Shown here piece by piece: positions 24,893 through 35,742 of a DNA stretch of 64,000 bases. The DNA comes from Ceratorhiza oryzae-sativae (taxonomy: Eukaryota > Basidiomycota > Agaricomycetes > Cantharellales > Ceratobasidiaceae), in NCBI GenBank assembly GCA_030998015.1, contig JARWMV010000244.1:558001-622000 (forward strand), written 5' to 3'. Under the pieces are notes generated by a model. That model was not told the DNA's origin, searched no databases, and worked only from the letters and a program-made list of their open reading frames with translations. A program made the position numbers and the translations under genes. Position 1 is the stretch's first letter, and each line of letters opens with the position of its first letter.

Positions 24893-26362
24893 AATATGTT
24901 CGTTCCTTGTTTCTTATATATATGTCCTTCCAAATGTTTAGTGCTTGTACAATACTTGGGCCTCACATCATGCTATCGAGCTTTTTTTTCAAAAATCCAC
25001 TAAAATATTGCGGGTTAGCACTTGGCGAGGATTGTTTGGGTGTTCTAGGGACGGATGACTAATGTGAGCCTCAGGAAGCTGCTGTCATCCACCATGGTAT
25101 GTTGAGGTTTTCCCTCTCGCCTATCGCTCTCTGACATCGAAAAAGTCCTCGGAGCTCCGCTATACCGCAAACACACAACTCGAACACTGTGGGTATTCAA
25201 TTAAGTATACGTGGGGGTAATAACTCATGTTCCCCAAGTACACGCTCGGTACACTGGCACAGGTGAGTCGTGGCGAACTTATCAACGCATGTCCAACCTC
25301 CTGATTGAAATTTTCTTCAGGCCACGCAGACATAACCAAGTAGTGAGTTGAGTGCCCGAGCGTGGTGTCTAACGTTAAGCGTCTTTTTTCAGTGATTGGT
25401 TAACACACCAGCATCGAGACACTTGTGCTTCAATTGTAGGCCACCCACCCTTAGCGACTTATCTTTCTATTGCCGACGGCGAGGCTACCGGGCGGATCCG
25501 GTTTGAGATGACGGAGGTAAGCCATATTTCAAGAAATTGTGCGTGACATCTAGTTATGTCGTCCCTGTCCAATAGCGCATGCTCCAGCCATGCGGCCCCC
25601 CGCCCCCCAAGGATGATGATTGATCGCAAAACATGATAAAGCCATGATCAGGTGCTGGCAATGGCCGCCAGTACTTTGGATCCTATATTTTGGCTATATC
25701 CTATGACTTTTGTAACATTTCATACCACTAACATGAGCGTATTTCAACTACTGGGCCATCCGGGTGTCAGCCACTTGAAACTTCTAGCATTTTAATCATC
25801 TTTCGTCTGCCTAGTGGTAAGTTTGGGTTGAATTTGAAGATTTCCTGATTTATTCTTTGGGATCTACCTCTACTTTGGCTCTATACTCGGTTCGCCCCCC
25901 ACTTATCCAGAACTGAGGCCCGCGCTCTATCAATTACTACCGCCCATTGTGTTGTCTCAATCCGCTCGTGGCTTGTCCGAGAATTACTCTGAGTATACCT
26001 ATTAGTTTTTGAGCGATGCCTCGAGAAGACAATCTCAGCCACTTGTATCTTCCTTGACTAGCGCTACGAACCACTATCGTTGATGCGTATGTTACCGGGT
26101 CAGACACGCATCATTATACCGGATCCAGAGCAACAGCGGGGGAAGTTTTCGGGCCAGAACATTTATGTCACCTTGAGCGCCAAGTTTGTACTGTGGGGAA
26201 TAGCACTTCGATGGTTGGGCTGCGCTCGCCCCCAGTTAGAGTTTGGATTCATATATATATCAAGCACCGTATTTACAGTTTAGGCTGGGGTGAGAATGTT
26301 CTATCCAAAGATGAGATTGGGCCGAACGCCCCGTGCAATGCGGTTATACTAGTGCTCAGGCA
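24893..26362. other. Intergenic with gene relic
   Basis: About 1.5 kb between the golgin-like gene and the end of WSS1. Apart from the cyclophilin-like relic near 25437-25580 I see no gene. Several short intron-like GT-AG spans occur around 25200-25440 but do not connect into a protein. Confidence 0.4.
25437..25580 (+). pseudogene. Cyclophilin-like fragment, decayed
   Basis: After a TTGTAG acceptor-like site the frame reads PLATYLSIADGEATGRIRF, which aligns with the start of cyclophilin-type peptidyl-prolyl isomerases (TYFDI.IGGEPAGRIVFELY). It then meets a GTAAGC donor-like site. About 38 bases on, after a CTAG, the frame reads YVVPVQ and then a stop, matching the family's YADVVPKT. No active-site part (such as RVIPxF or QGGD) follows. 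It looks like a truncated, degraded copy. The match is short, so confidence is moderate. Confidence 0.4.
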
Positions 26363-28111
26363 TCAATTCTGAGGGACACCTGAATTGTCCTTGATCCATC
26401 CGCATGTTCCGCACATCCAAAACTCATGGGCAATTCCCCGCTTGCCGCATTGGCGGCAGTTCCAAGGCGGTGGCGTTGCAATGATCGCTTTTTCCCGTCT
26501 AACCTCCCCTGTACCTAAAAATCGACCAGATCTTCCAGACCCAGAAGCTCGGGGCACGGTCAGTGGACAGGGGGCTTCACACACGGAGCAAGTCCGTGAT
26601 GCATACGCGTTGGCATAGGTGCACAATTCACAAGACCACACTCTCGGAGCAGAGCGCTCAGCCTCCGGGTTAACCTGAGTCTCCAAGTCCCCTCGCCCCC
26701 TTCGCTTGGGAACCCAGTCCTTTTGGTTCTTGGAGAATCCGCAAGTCTGGCATGCTTCGGCTTGCGGTTCGTTCTCCAATGTGCATATAGTACAGTTCCA
26801 CACTTTGCTAAGCGGGCGACTGGCTGATGTTGGGAGTTGGGCACCACAGATTTCGCATAGTTGCTCGATTCGACCGGGTGGGTTCAAGTAAGTGCATGAT
26901 GGGCACTGGCGCTCCCCTATCACTGGCTGGTCAACGAGAGTGTTCAAAAGCTCGATCTCGGAGTCAGAGTTGGAGTCAATTTCAATAACATCGTCGTTGG
27001 CAGGGCGAGTCTCAGCGATAGAAGGCCTGGGGCATGAGGTACTTGCAACATGCGATGCCGATGTGGTAGCAGTGGCGTGCGCAGTTGACTCCGCTAGGGC
27101 ACTACTGAATGCAAGTGCTTCAGCAAGGTCTGCATCAGCTATAATATCGGCGATGCTATCTGCAGCAGCGCGATCGGCTTCGCGGTGTGCGGACGGATGG
27201 GTTGCGGCACAAGACTGTTCATCGACCCGCCGGCGCTCTGCAGCCTGTGGTTTTTAGCGAGGAGAACGAAGTTCGTGTGAGCCAACATCCAGACCCAGAC
27301 GGTGGCTGACGAACCTCAGCCGCTAGTTCTTGCCTTGTTTTCCCGCTCTGCTGCCTTGTTTTGCTCCCTCCAAGGCGACCGCCTGTCCCAAAGGCTTCGA
27401 CACGCTGTCGCGCTTCGGCAGCTTCCAAGGCTTTTCGCCTCCCAGCGTTATCAAACCGGTCTGGTACACCTCCAGCTCCTCGCCATTCAATGCTTTGGTC
27501 ACCTAATCTTTTACCTGGCGCGAAAAAGCCCGTGCCACGCCAACCACTCAGTACAAGCACGTCATACTCATCTTCCAACTTCTTGAGAAGCGAGTAAAAT
27601 TTCTCGTCGTGCGGGCCATGAACATTATGAGTAAGTTCATGTAGCATAGTGCCTATAAGTTGCTCAATGGGATAAAAGGTACCTGGCGCTCGGGCGGGGC
27701 GGAGCCGAATCAGAATTTTGGCACCAGCACCGATATCTGCCAGCGATCGGGAGAGGTATGTCAGAAATGTGTACAGAACCTCCTAGGACAAATGAACTTA
27801 CTAAGGCCTAGGATATACATGAAAATAGTCCCACGAAGTTAGTTACGCCATTACGCGAAAAATAACCCAGACACCCGCGTCCAACTGCAGGCTCATATCC
27901 CTCAAGCCCGCATCACACCAACACACGTTCGAAAAGAACACTCACCAAGCAGCCTCGGATTTTCGGGAAAGAATTCGGCAAGAACAGGAAGCATCCAGCC
28001 ATGGCGTTTCATAATGGGGTAGACTAAATCCGCCATACGTTTGAGGGTGTTTAGTGCCTCAGGAGCATGGGGCTGGCCAGCCAGGTGGGTGAATGTGCGA
28101 ACTAAAGACAT
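26363..28111 (-). CDS. WSS1: Wss1-type DNA-protein crosslink metalloprotease
   Basis: SPRTN/Wss1 proteases cut proteins crosslinked to DNA in the nucleus. Exon 1 starts at ATG 28111 (MSLVRTFTHLAGQPHAPEAL, the WLM domain start, with the LVYPIMKRHGW helix). A later exon carries KILIRLRP, FYPIEQLIGTMLHELTHN and VHGPHDEKFYSLL: the HELTH zinc-binding helix with its third ligand in VHGPHD, so the active site is intact. The C-terminal half has four CxxC...CxxC fingers of RanBP2 or similar type (CPSCTYLNPPG...CEIC, WNCTICTLEN...CQTC, WSCELCTYAN...CSVC, WNCRQC...CGTC) separated by acidic linkers, one near DDVIEIDSNSDSEIELL that resembles a SUMO-interacting motif. Length fits fungal Wss1 with an enlarged finger array. 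The introns between 27650 and 27945 are approximate. Confidence 0.85.
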
Positions 28112-29605
28112 ATCTAGCAGAAAGGAGAAGAACACGCGAGATCTCTGGTACCAGCTGGAGACGATTATCTGAAACCGATCGAATCACAGCTATCTTTCAC
28201 TAACATTAGTTAATTTGTGTGCACGTGTTGGGACACCGTTGTCCAAGAATGTGTATTGGAAAATAAGCCCAGAAAGTCAAGTAGAATCCCAGCAAGAAGA
28301 CCCTAAGCGAAAGTGAATAGCCTATCCAGATGTACCCAAAGGCGGGCCTTGACTTTTCTTGTCGAACTTGGGAACTGTGGCCGAGGGTCGCGACAAACTA
28401 GGAGCCACAACCGATTTACGTATTGTGGCGCACGGCCCCCGTTCAGAAACAAGATTTTATAACAGCAGGCTAGGCGGTAGCTAGATGTCAATATGGGCCT
28501 GTCTGCGTGGCTTGCGTTGCCTGTGAAGGAAGTGTCGACCACATGGTCTATAATATTCTGGGCTTAGGTGACCCGAAAATCACGTGTTTTTGTTGTGGCG
28601 CCTTTGTAACGGGAGACCCCATCTATACGCTGGCTAAGCCGGCTGAATGATTCTCCTAATTGCATTCACTTATAGATTATAGGATAAACATGAGCACCTA
28701 GAAGAAGCTTTGAGCTATAATAGCATTCAGTTGAATATTTGGTTTGGCTAGTAAATGACAGCTACATGTGCATACACTCAGGGATTTTCGGGTTCGATAG
28801 AGACATCGCAGGAGCTTCGAATGGTCGTAATCAGTAATAAAAAAAAATGCAGAGAAAGAACTAGCGTTTCTGCGAATAAGATAATAAAAAATAACACAGG
28901 CTACCAAAGCCTTACTATCCAATAGCGTTCGATCTAACCAGTGACGAGCTGTGTGGTCAGCAGATTCGACCTCACTCGGAGCCAAATCCATCTAAGGGAT
29001 CATCAGGTTGTCGTGTAAATAATGAGAAATCAAGTAGGCGAATGTTTAGTCTCAGAAATTATTAGTGAGCATACCGAAAAATGGGCCAGCGGCTCGTCGA
29101 ATTGTGCAAGCAATTTGCTTCACTGTCTGTGTTAGAAATACTTTGCGCTTAGCTGAGTGTCGTGCCCGAGTATTTATGGCTAGGCTTATATCTCGTTATC
29201 AGGGTTTGATAGGGTGGCAAAATAGGTAGAGAGTAGTTTGGGTTGTCTCTGGCATGGGAAGGCGACCTGATCAATTTGAGGTGGCTGATTTGAGGTGGCG
29301 GCCATGCCTATGATTGACAAGCGACAGGCGCTTATGCCGATCATTACACGTTGACGTCACGTTGGCTTGAGGCAGAACCGGAATAGCGTGGCGACAACAG
29401 CGACGACACGTAGCATCCCGACCTTGACATTGGGGCATGTTCAAACGGTGATTTAGAATCGAGATATACCCGCTTGCGGCCAACTAACCATTTGCGTGAC
29501 AGATTCTAGTTGTACATATATATTCACCTGAGCCTTGCTCGGTGCGTGCTTAGGCCTGCTTAATGTTTGATCGTTGGCTAACCACGAGCCATCCACGCAG
29601 CCACC
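28112..29605. other. Intergenic between divergent WSS1 and NVJ2
   Basis: About 1.5 kb shared upstream region of two divergent genes. The open frames show no domain. TATATATA lies near 29516, about 85 bases before the NVJ2 start, and could serve as its core promoter. Confidence 0.4.
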
Positions 29606-32600
29606 ATGACTTCACTTAGCGCACTGCTGGTAGCGTACCTGTTAGGTGGACTTACCTTTCTCCCTCTACTTATTTGTGGAGGTCTATATTTTATCGTCTA
29701 TACCACCCCACCGTTCGGCGACACGGACCTTGCGAAGCGCAAGAAAAATGCTCTTCAAGCGTCTTCGGCAGAACAGAACGTTAAGGACGAAAAAATACTG
29801 GCGGAGCCTTCGACCCCAGACCTCCCGCCACCTCGTCTGAAGCCATTACAGGGATGGCTGGTCGCCAGGCGTACGTACGAGGACTCTCCACCAGATGCTA
29901 CTTATATGGGGATGATGCGCTCTTTTCTCGACTCTCGCTCCAAAGATCGACGACCTCGCGATACCTACTATGCCGCACTCAAGGGGTCTGTCCTATATCT
30001 TTATGAAGACGAAGCAATGTCTGAATGTTTCGCTGCGCTGGACGCCGGGGCATACCATGTGGAGATTTGGCCTCACGATGGATTGTTGGATGGAGAATTA
30101 TTCGCTAAGAGGAACTCGATCCGGTTAAGCACCAGGACGACTAGCGCCGGAAATAGCCCAGCTGCTATGGCCAGTGTTTCGAAAGATATGAAAATCGAGG
30201 GCGACGATGAAGCCACCTCTGATAACGCAAGTGATAGGAAGGAGGAGAAGGCGAAGAAGATCGAGGTGATTTTGGCCGAAGAACGTTCTGCAAAGCGCGC
30301 TGCTGCTTTCGATCTGTCCAAACCGTGGTACCTATTCATTAAGAACAATTCGGAAATGGAGGATTGGTACCTTGCGCTCGTCCAGGCGTCCTCGCCACCT
30401 GCCGGCTCGACTGATTCGGCGGACCCTTTTGCGCCTGTGTTTAGCAGCGCCGATATGGCTCATCTTGTTTCTACTCTTGATGCTCAGCCGGATGCTATTC
30501 CTACCCGTTGGCTCAATGCACTTATCGGGCGACTTTTCTTCTCGGTATATCGCACTGCTCGGGTCGAAGCGTATATTCTTAATCGACTGGCGAACAAGCT
30601 CTCCAAGGTCAAGCGCCCAGGCTTTCTCACGGCACTCAGTGTGCGCGAGGCGAGCGTTGGATCACGTCCACCGACTCTTTCAACACCAATGTTGAAGGAG
30701 CTCACGAAATGGGGCGATGCTGCGCTGGAAGTCAAGTTCCAGTTTGATGGCGAAATGAGGTTGACTATCGCAGCCACGGCCGAAATCAATCTTGGGACGC
30801 GGTTCAAGCCATATGTCGTACAGCTTGTGTTGGCCGTGATTGTTCGCAAAGTCGAAGGAAACGTGCTGGTCAAAGTCAAGCGCCCACCTTCGAACCGCAT
30901 TTGGTATGCATTTACTGCTATGCCCAGGCTAGAAATCGAGGTTCTACCTGTTGTGAGCGACCGGGAGATCAAATGGGGCGTAGTATTGAAGCCAATCGAA
31001 ACCCAGCTCAGGGAGATCGTATGTAAAAGCTATTTCTCTGGTCGCTGATCACTCACGTCCTCTCAATAAGATCCGTGAATCGATCGTCATGCCAAACATG
31101 GACGATATTCCATTTTTCGAGTCCGCTGGATACGAACACCGCGGTGGTATCTGGCCTGACGCTGCTCGTAGGAAGTACGTCCTTGAGGAGGATGATATTA
31201 CCAAGGCCCCAAACCCTGCCATAAATGTGTCCCCTCCGGCTTCATCCGATGCTACCAGCAGTTCCACCCCTATTTCCGTTGCCGGCCCCTCGATTGGCAG
31301 CTCGCAAATGCCTGACTTGCTACCTATCTCAGAGTCGGCCCCAGAGTTAACAATCTCGCCCAAAACCGATTCCTTAGGCGCAATCCAAGGTACTTCAATA
31401 GATGGACTCTTGTCTGCTACCGATGGCACCCGAAGTCGATCCCCATCGCCCGTTGTTTTGGATACTACTGAGAACACTGTGGACAAAGAATCTGACAAAG
31501 AGCCAGAAAAGCCTAAAGTAGCTCCAGCTCAGGCAATCGCCGTGTCACCTAAACGCATGTCTTGGTTTTCGCGGAGTACGCCTATAACGGTTCCATCCAC
31601 TCCTGATAGCTCTCGAGGACGTACTTCGGATTCTACACCTGGCTCCAACTCTGAAGCGACACATGATAAAAACAACGTCCGTGGGCGTTCCGTTCCTCGG
31701 TCCTCACTCCTCCTTGAAGTGGACGGAGAAGGCATCGACCCGGATCGTTCTGTACCCAGCCCAGCGCGAACAGATGCTTCACACACTAAGCCAGAGGCCG
31801 TTACTCCATTCAGACAAACTGCGCCTTCTCTCCCCTCTTCTCCGGTTCAAGACGCCACACCTAGCGTTATAGAGGTTGCTACGCCGATAGTTACTGTTAA
31901 TGGCACACGCCGAGCTACTATCTCACACCAAGCCAGTCGGTCAGTTGCGGCTGATTTCTACAGCGGGGGGTTAGTATCCACATCGTCCTCGCCAGCAGCC
32001 CCTTCTCCGTCAACTGCGCTAGCGACTTCTGATAGCGAGGCTACAAAAAATTCCTCTCCCACCTCGTTACGCAATGCTTCGGTCTCCTCAGCGACATCTA
32101 GTGTCGGTCTGAGCGACACTAATCTTGGAGTTGACGAACTAGGTGCTCTGGCTCGTACGTCTTCTCATAGCAGTACCCATTCTCTTTCTATGCCACCACC
32201 GGCTTCAATGTCTTCATCTATTACCACTACTACGCCTGCTACATCTGTTGACGCATCAATGTCTACCGCTCATGCAACATCCTCGGATCCGAACAACCCT
32301 CCCAATTCGGCTGGATTCTTATCTACCTGGAAGGCACGGACAGCCGACAAGCAAGCGTTGAGCAATACTGCAAAAGAGGCAATGAAAAAGTGGAGCGCTG
32401 GGTGGAACACGCTGAAACGAAATGTCGAAGAAGAGCGGGAGCGAAGGCGCGTGAGCTCAAACAACGCCGGGGCTAATAGCAGCGGAGTGGAGGATGAGGG
32501 TAGTGGAAGCGACATAGGCGGTGGTAATCTTGGGCCAACAAATAAAACAGTAGGAAGAAAAACTTTTGCAGAGATGCGAGCCGGTAAGTGGTTGTCTTCT

Positions 32601-33552
32601 GGATTTATCTGTTTAGGGGGCTCAGTTTGAGCATGCAGACGTCATCTCTCGACGAGAGGGAGGGTCTGCTTCGATCGATACCAGTTCATCGGCTCAGCGC
32701 GATGGCGCTGTGCAAGGCGTCCTCTCATCTTCGCCCACGCCATCAACCAAGTCTCGTCCAACAAGTATCACCTCAGCAGCACCTGCTGCACCGAAGACTA
32801 CAACTGAAGTTCACGCTGGGTCAGATCCATTCGAGGAGCAAAAAGCTGCTGTTGAGCAACCGAAGCCCAAGCCGATTGGTGTCCAGCCTGGGAGGGCGGC
32901 AGGGATGATGATACCAGGTATTCATGCTAGCCACCAAGGCGAGGTTATGGCCCTCGGGTCGACACCCACCACTGAGGCTAAACCGTCACCATCCAATGAA
33001 GCGGTAGACCGAGAGCGAACTCTCTCTCAAAGTGGTCGGCCGTCTTCAATCCAAAATGTCTACCGACTATTTGGTCAGCGCACTCTCAGCACAGGTACCA
33101 ACGATTCTCATATCGTCCCCGGGAACGGTCAAAAGGGTACGATAGCCACACAACCTAAAGCTGCGGCCTCCAGCGCATCGATCGACACGATTTCCATTAC
33201 GCCCATCGACACCGAGCCCCCTGAACAACCGTTTCCCTCAGCGGATACCCCTAGATCATCAACTCCCGCTCCGCTGCTCCCGCCTCGTGCTTTTCCTATG
33301 ATAGTGTCTTCTCCCCGGCCTCCACCACCGGCTTTGCCCCCTCGGAATCCTGGAACTAGTGCAGCATTATCCGCCGCATCAGAGGCATTGAAGAAAGCTG
33401 CTGCTGCAGACGATGTCGCTCGAAGCTCACGGCCACAAACGCCCCAAACAAGTGGAACAAGCGACGAGCAACAGTCGGGAACATCCACACCAAAGGATTC
33501 CTTACCCAGAGCATCGTCTCCCCCACCTCTACCTCCCCGCGCAGCCGTCTGA
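29606..33552 (+). CDS. NVJ2: SMP/PH-domain lipid-transfer protein, Nvj2/TEX2 family
   Basis: Three exons: 29606-31018, 31071-32583 and 32639-33552, with introns in frame. Residues ~8-30 form a transmembrane anchor (LVAYLLGGLTFLPLLICGG). Then a PH domain (GWLVARR, YYAALKGSVLYLYED, PWYLFIKNNSEMEDWYLAL), then an SMP lipid-transfer domain (WLNALIGRLFFSVYRTAR, LGTRFKPYVVQLVLAVIVRK, PPSNRIWYAFTAMPRLEIE, RESIVMPNMDDIPF). The long remainder is Ser/Thr/Pro-rich and disordered, ending with proline motifs (PPPLPPRAAV). The family moves lipids such as ceramide at ER-Golgi and nucleus-vacuole contacts in yeast. The C-terminal extension is longer than in yeast, as expected in basidiomycetes. The start is the ATG just before the membrane anchor. 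Confidence 0.88.
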
Positions 33553-34854
33553 GCCGGCTAAGCATTCATTATCATAAACGTGTATCATAGCATTGCATGC
33601 CTTTATATCCATTCCGTCAAAACTCTAGAAGCAGGTACTTTGTCCCGTTTCGAACACTATTCATAAAGCAACAAATCCCGACTTTTTCAGTTTACCTAAC
33701 CTGTTTTGATACGTTTCCATCTGTAATATAGGCTCGCTGTCTCACCCGTTTAGTGCATTATATACTTACGTGCTTTCTGTGTGGCACGGGCCCTCGTTCA
33801 ATTGACTCTTAGCACCCGAGACCATTCAAGGAGCTCCAGGCAATCACAGCCACGAACGTCGAAAGGACCTGATAAACGGAACCAGAAGCCCAAAAGGTGC
33901 AAGATGTTGGTGAGATCCAGGTAATCAGCTGTAAATTTTCTTCGAGGAAAGAAATGAACTAGTGCAGGGCCCAATCCAAATCTTGGCCGCAATTTGTGTA
34001 CACGAATGAACTTGGGTTTTGGCTGAGCATATACTCCGCTGACTAATCCGGCTCTGCACAGTTGCGCCAGCAAATCAGTCGACCAACCGACTGATGTGTA
34101 ATTCACAATCACGTTGCCACAGAATTATCGGTCTTGTATCCTAGTTGCCGAAATAAACGACATATATATAACCTAGCAGCCCAAACGCAAATATCAATTA
34201 CTTCCCCTCTCATCAAGTCGATCCTATGTGTAACCATATTCCGCCAGTGACGCGGCGGGCTCTTCGGACATGTCTGGCAGCTTACACCAGTACTGACTCC
34301 CCCCGAACCATATGGTCATGCCTTGAGCGACGCGTGGGCGGCTTCTTTTTCTCTCCGCGTCGGTCGCAATGAAACGTGTTCTATGCGCACCAAAGCCTAT
34401 GCGACAACTAGCCTGGGTTTCGGCGAACGCGGTTAGACTCGCTTCTAATATAAACCTGGAAACGCACACAAGCTCGTACTTGGCACTGGTCTACCGAAAC
34501 AAAACCATGTGAATTGCCATCATTATCGAATGGCGACGACTCTCCATGAGTCACATGAATCTCTATCACGATATTTCTTCAACCCGTGTCGAGCGGAGCG
34601 ATATCGTACCCTCGTCGTGGGAACTGCACGCATATAAATGTGATTACTTCCTTTTCGTCTAAGTATATGCGCGGCTGGTGCGTGCTGCTTCGGGGTTTTC
34701 GTCAACGTCGCGTATCAGCGTGATGTACTTACCACATGGAATATTTGTCTTCAACACCATGATATGCATAGTATAAAATGAGGATATTAGAATTCCTTGA
34801 AGCACACCATCTCCTGATTTCGTTGCGGCCAACTCTTGCATCACTCGCACAATC
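33553..34854. other. Intergenic, 1.3 kb
   Basis: Between NVJ2 and the secreted protein gene. Minus-strand open frames at 33798-34112 and 34224-34469 have no domain, signal peptide or splice partner I can support. Confidence 0.4.
34772..34778 (+). promoter_or_regulatory. TATA box of secreted protein gene
   Basis: TATAAAA lies 83 bases before the ATG at 34855, a usual spacing for a highly expressed fungal secretory gene. Confidence 0.5.
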
Positions 34855-35742
34855 ATGAAGTTCTTCGCTCTCGCTACCGCCATTCTCCTCCCCCTTCTTG
34901 AATTATCCAGAGCTGCTCCTACAATCACCGACCGTGATTGCGCATTCATCCCTTCAACGGCCAATACGGCTGTACGCGATCAAGTTTACCGCATCGCCCA
35001 GTCGCGTGCTGTCACAGCCAAGGTACTTTTGAGCACCTTCGAGGTAGGGACATGCGCAGATATTTAAACGATGAGAATACTAAAAACTGCCTTAGACTGC
35101 CTGGGTTGAATCGCACGTCAACAATTTGTGGGCCAATTCGAGTCATTCAAAGGATCAAAATGAGTCTAACGCTGAGATTCTTGCAAGAACTGTGGTGACC
35201 AGGATTCGATTGGGGTGTTCCAACAGCGCCCAAGCCAGGGTTGGGGAAGCTATGACCAGATCATGAACATCGACTATAGTACCAATAAGTATCTTGATCA
35301 GGCCATTGTCAACGATCGAAATAACCCCGGATACACAGCCGGTCAGCTTGCACAATCTGTGCAACGCTCCGAGTTCCCCGATCGTGTATGTACCACCCTC
35401 TATTTGTCAATCCATTCATGTCTCACTCTTGCATCCACTTAGTACGATCAAGTACAGTCAACCGCCCAGGAGTTAATCAACCAGGTCCGCAACTCTGTTG
35501 GTGGAGGAACAACCAACCCTGGGAGCGGCCAGTGCTCTGGCGTTGCCGCCTACGGCTCATCCACAGTTTATGTTGGTGGACAAAAGTGTGCATACGGCGG
35601 GTAAGAGCACAGAAGACAGCTCACTTCAAGCTACTTCTTACTTTCAATTTACAGACACCTGTGGACTGCCAAATGGTGGTCCCAGTATGAAACCCCCAGT
35701 ACTGGCGGCAGCGGTGTCTGGCAGGACAATGGACCCTGCTGA
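34855..35742 (+). CDS. Secreted protein: GVFQQRPSQGWG domain plus CBM5/12 chitin-binding module
   Basis: Exon 1 (34855-35043) starts with a clear signal peptide (MKFFALATAILLPLLELSRA) and reads to LLSTFE. Exon 2 from 35096 gives TAWVESHVNNL; exon 3 from about 35188 gives CGDQDSIGVFQQRPSQGWG, DQIMNIDYSTNKYLDQA and GQLAQSVQRSEFPDR; later exons give YDQVQSTAQELINQ, a Gly/Thr linker, then STVYVGGQKCAYGGHLWTAK, WWSQYETP and VWQDNGPC before TGA. The last part is a CBM5/12 (chitin-binding) fold. The first domain resembles a conserved unit in actinobacterial secreted or wall-associated proteins, with ESxxNN and GVFQQR motifs. Together this suggests an extracellular chitin or cell-wall-active protein; the catalytic role is unproven. 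At the exon 2/3 join, standard GT-AG borders leave the frame off by one base. Confidence 0.75.

Noticed and set aside
22209..24966. Long minus-strand frames opposite the golgin-like gene
   Set aside because: They arise from the codon bias of the coiled-coil coding strand and contain no domain.
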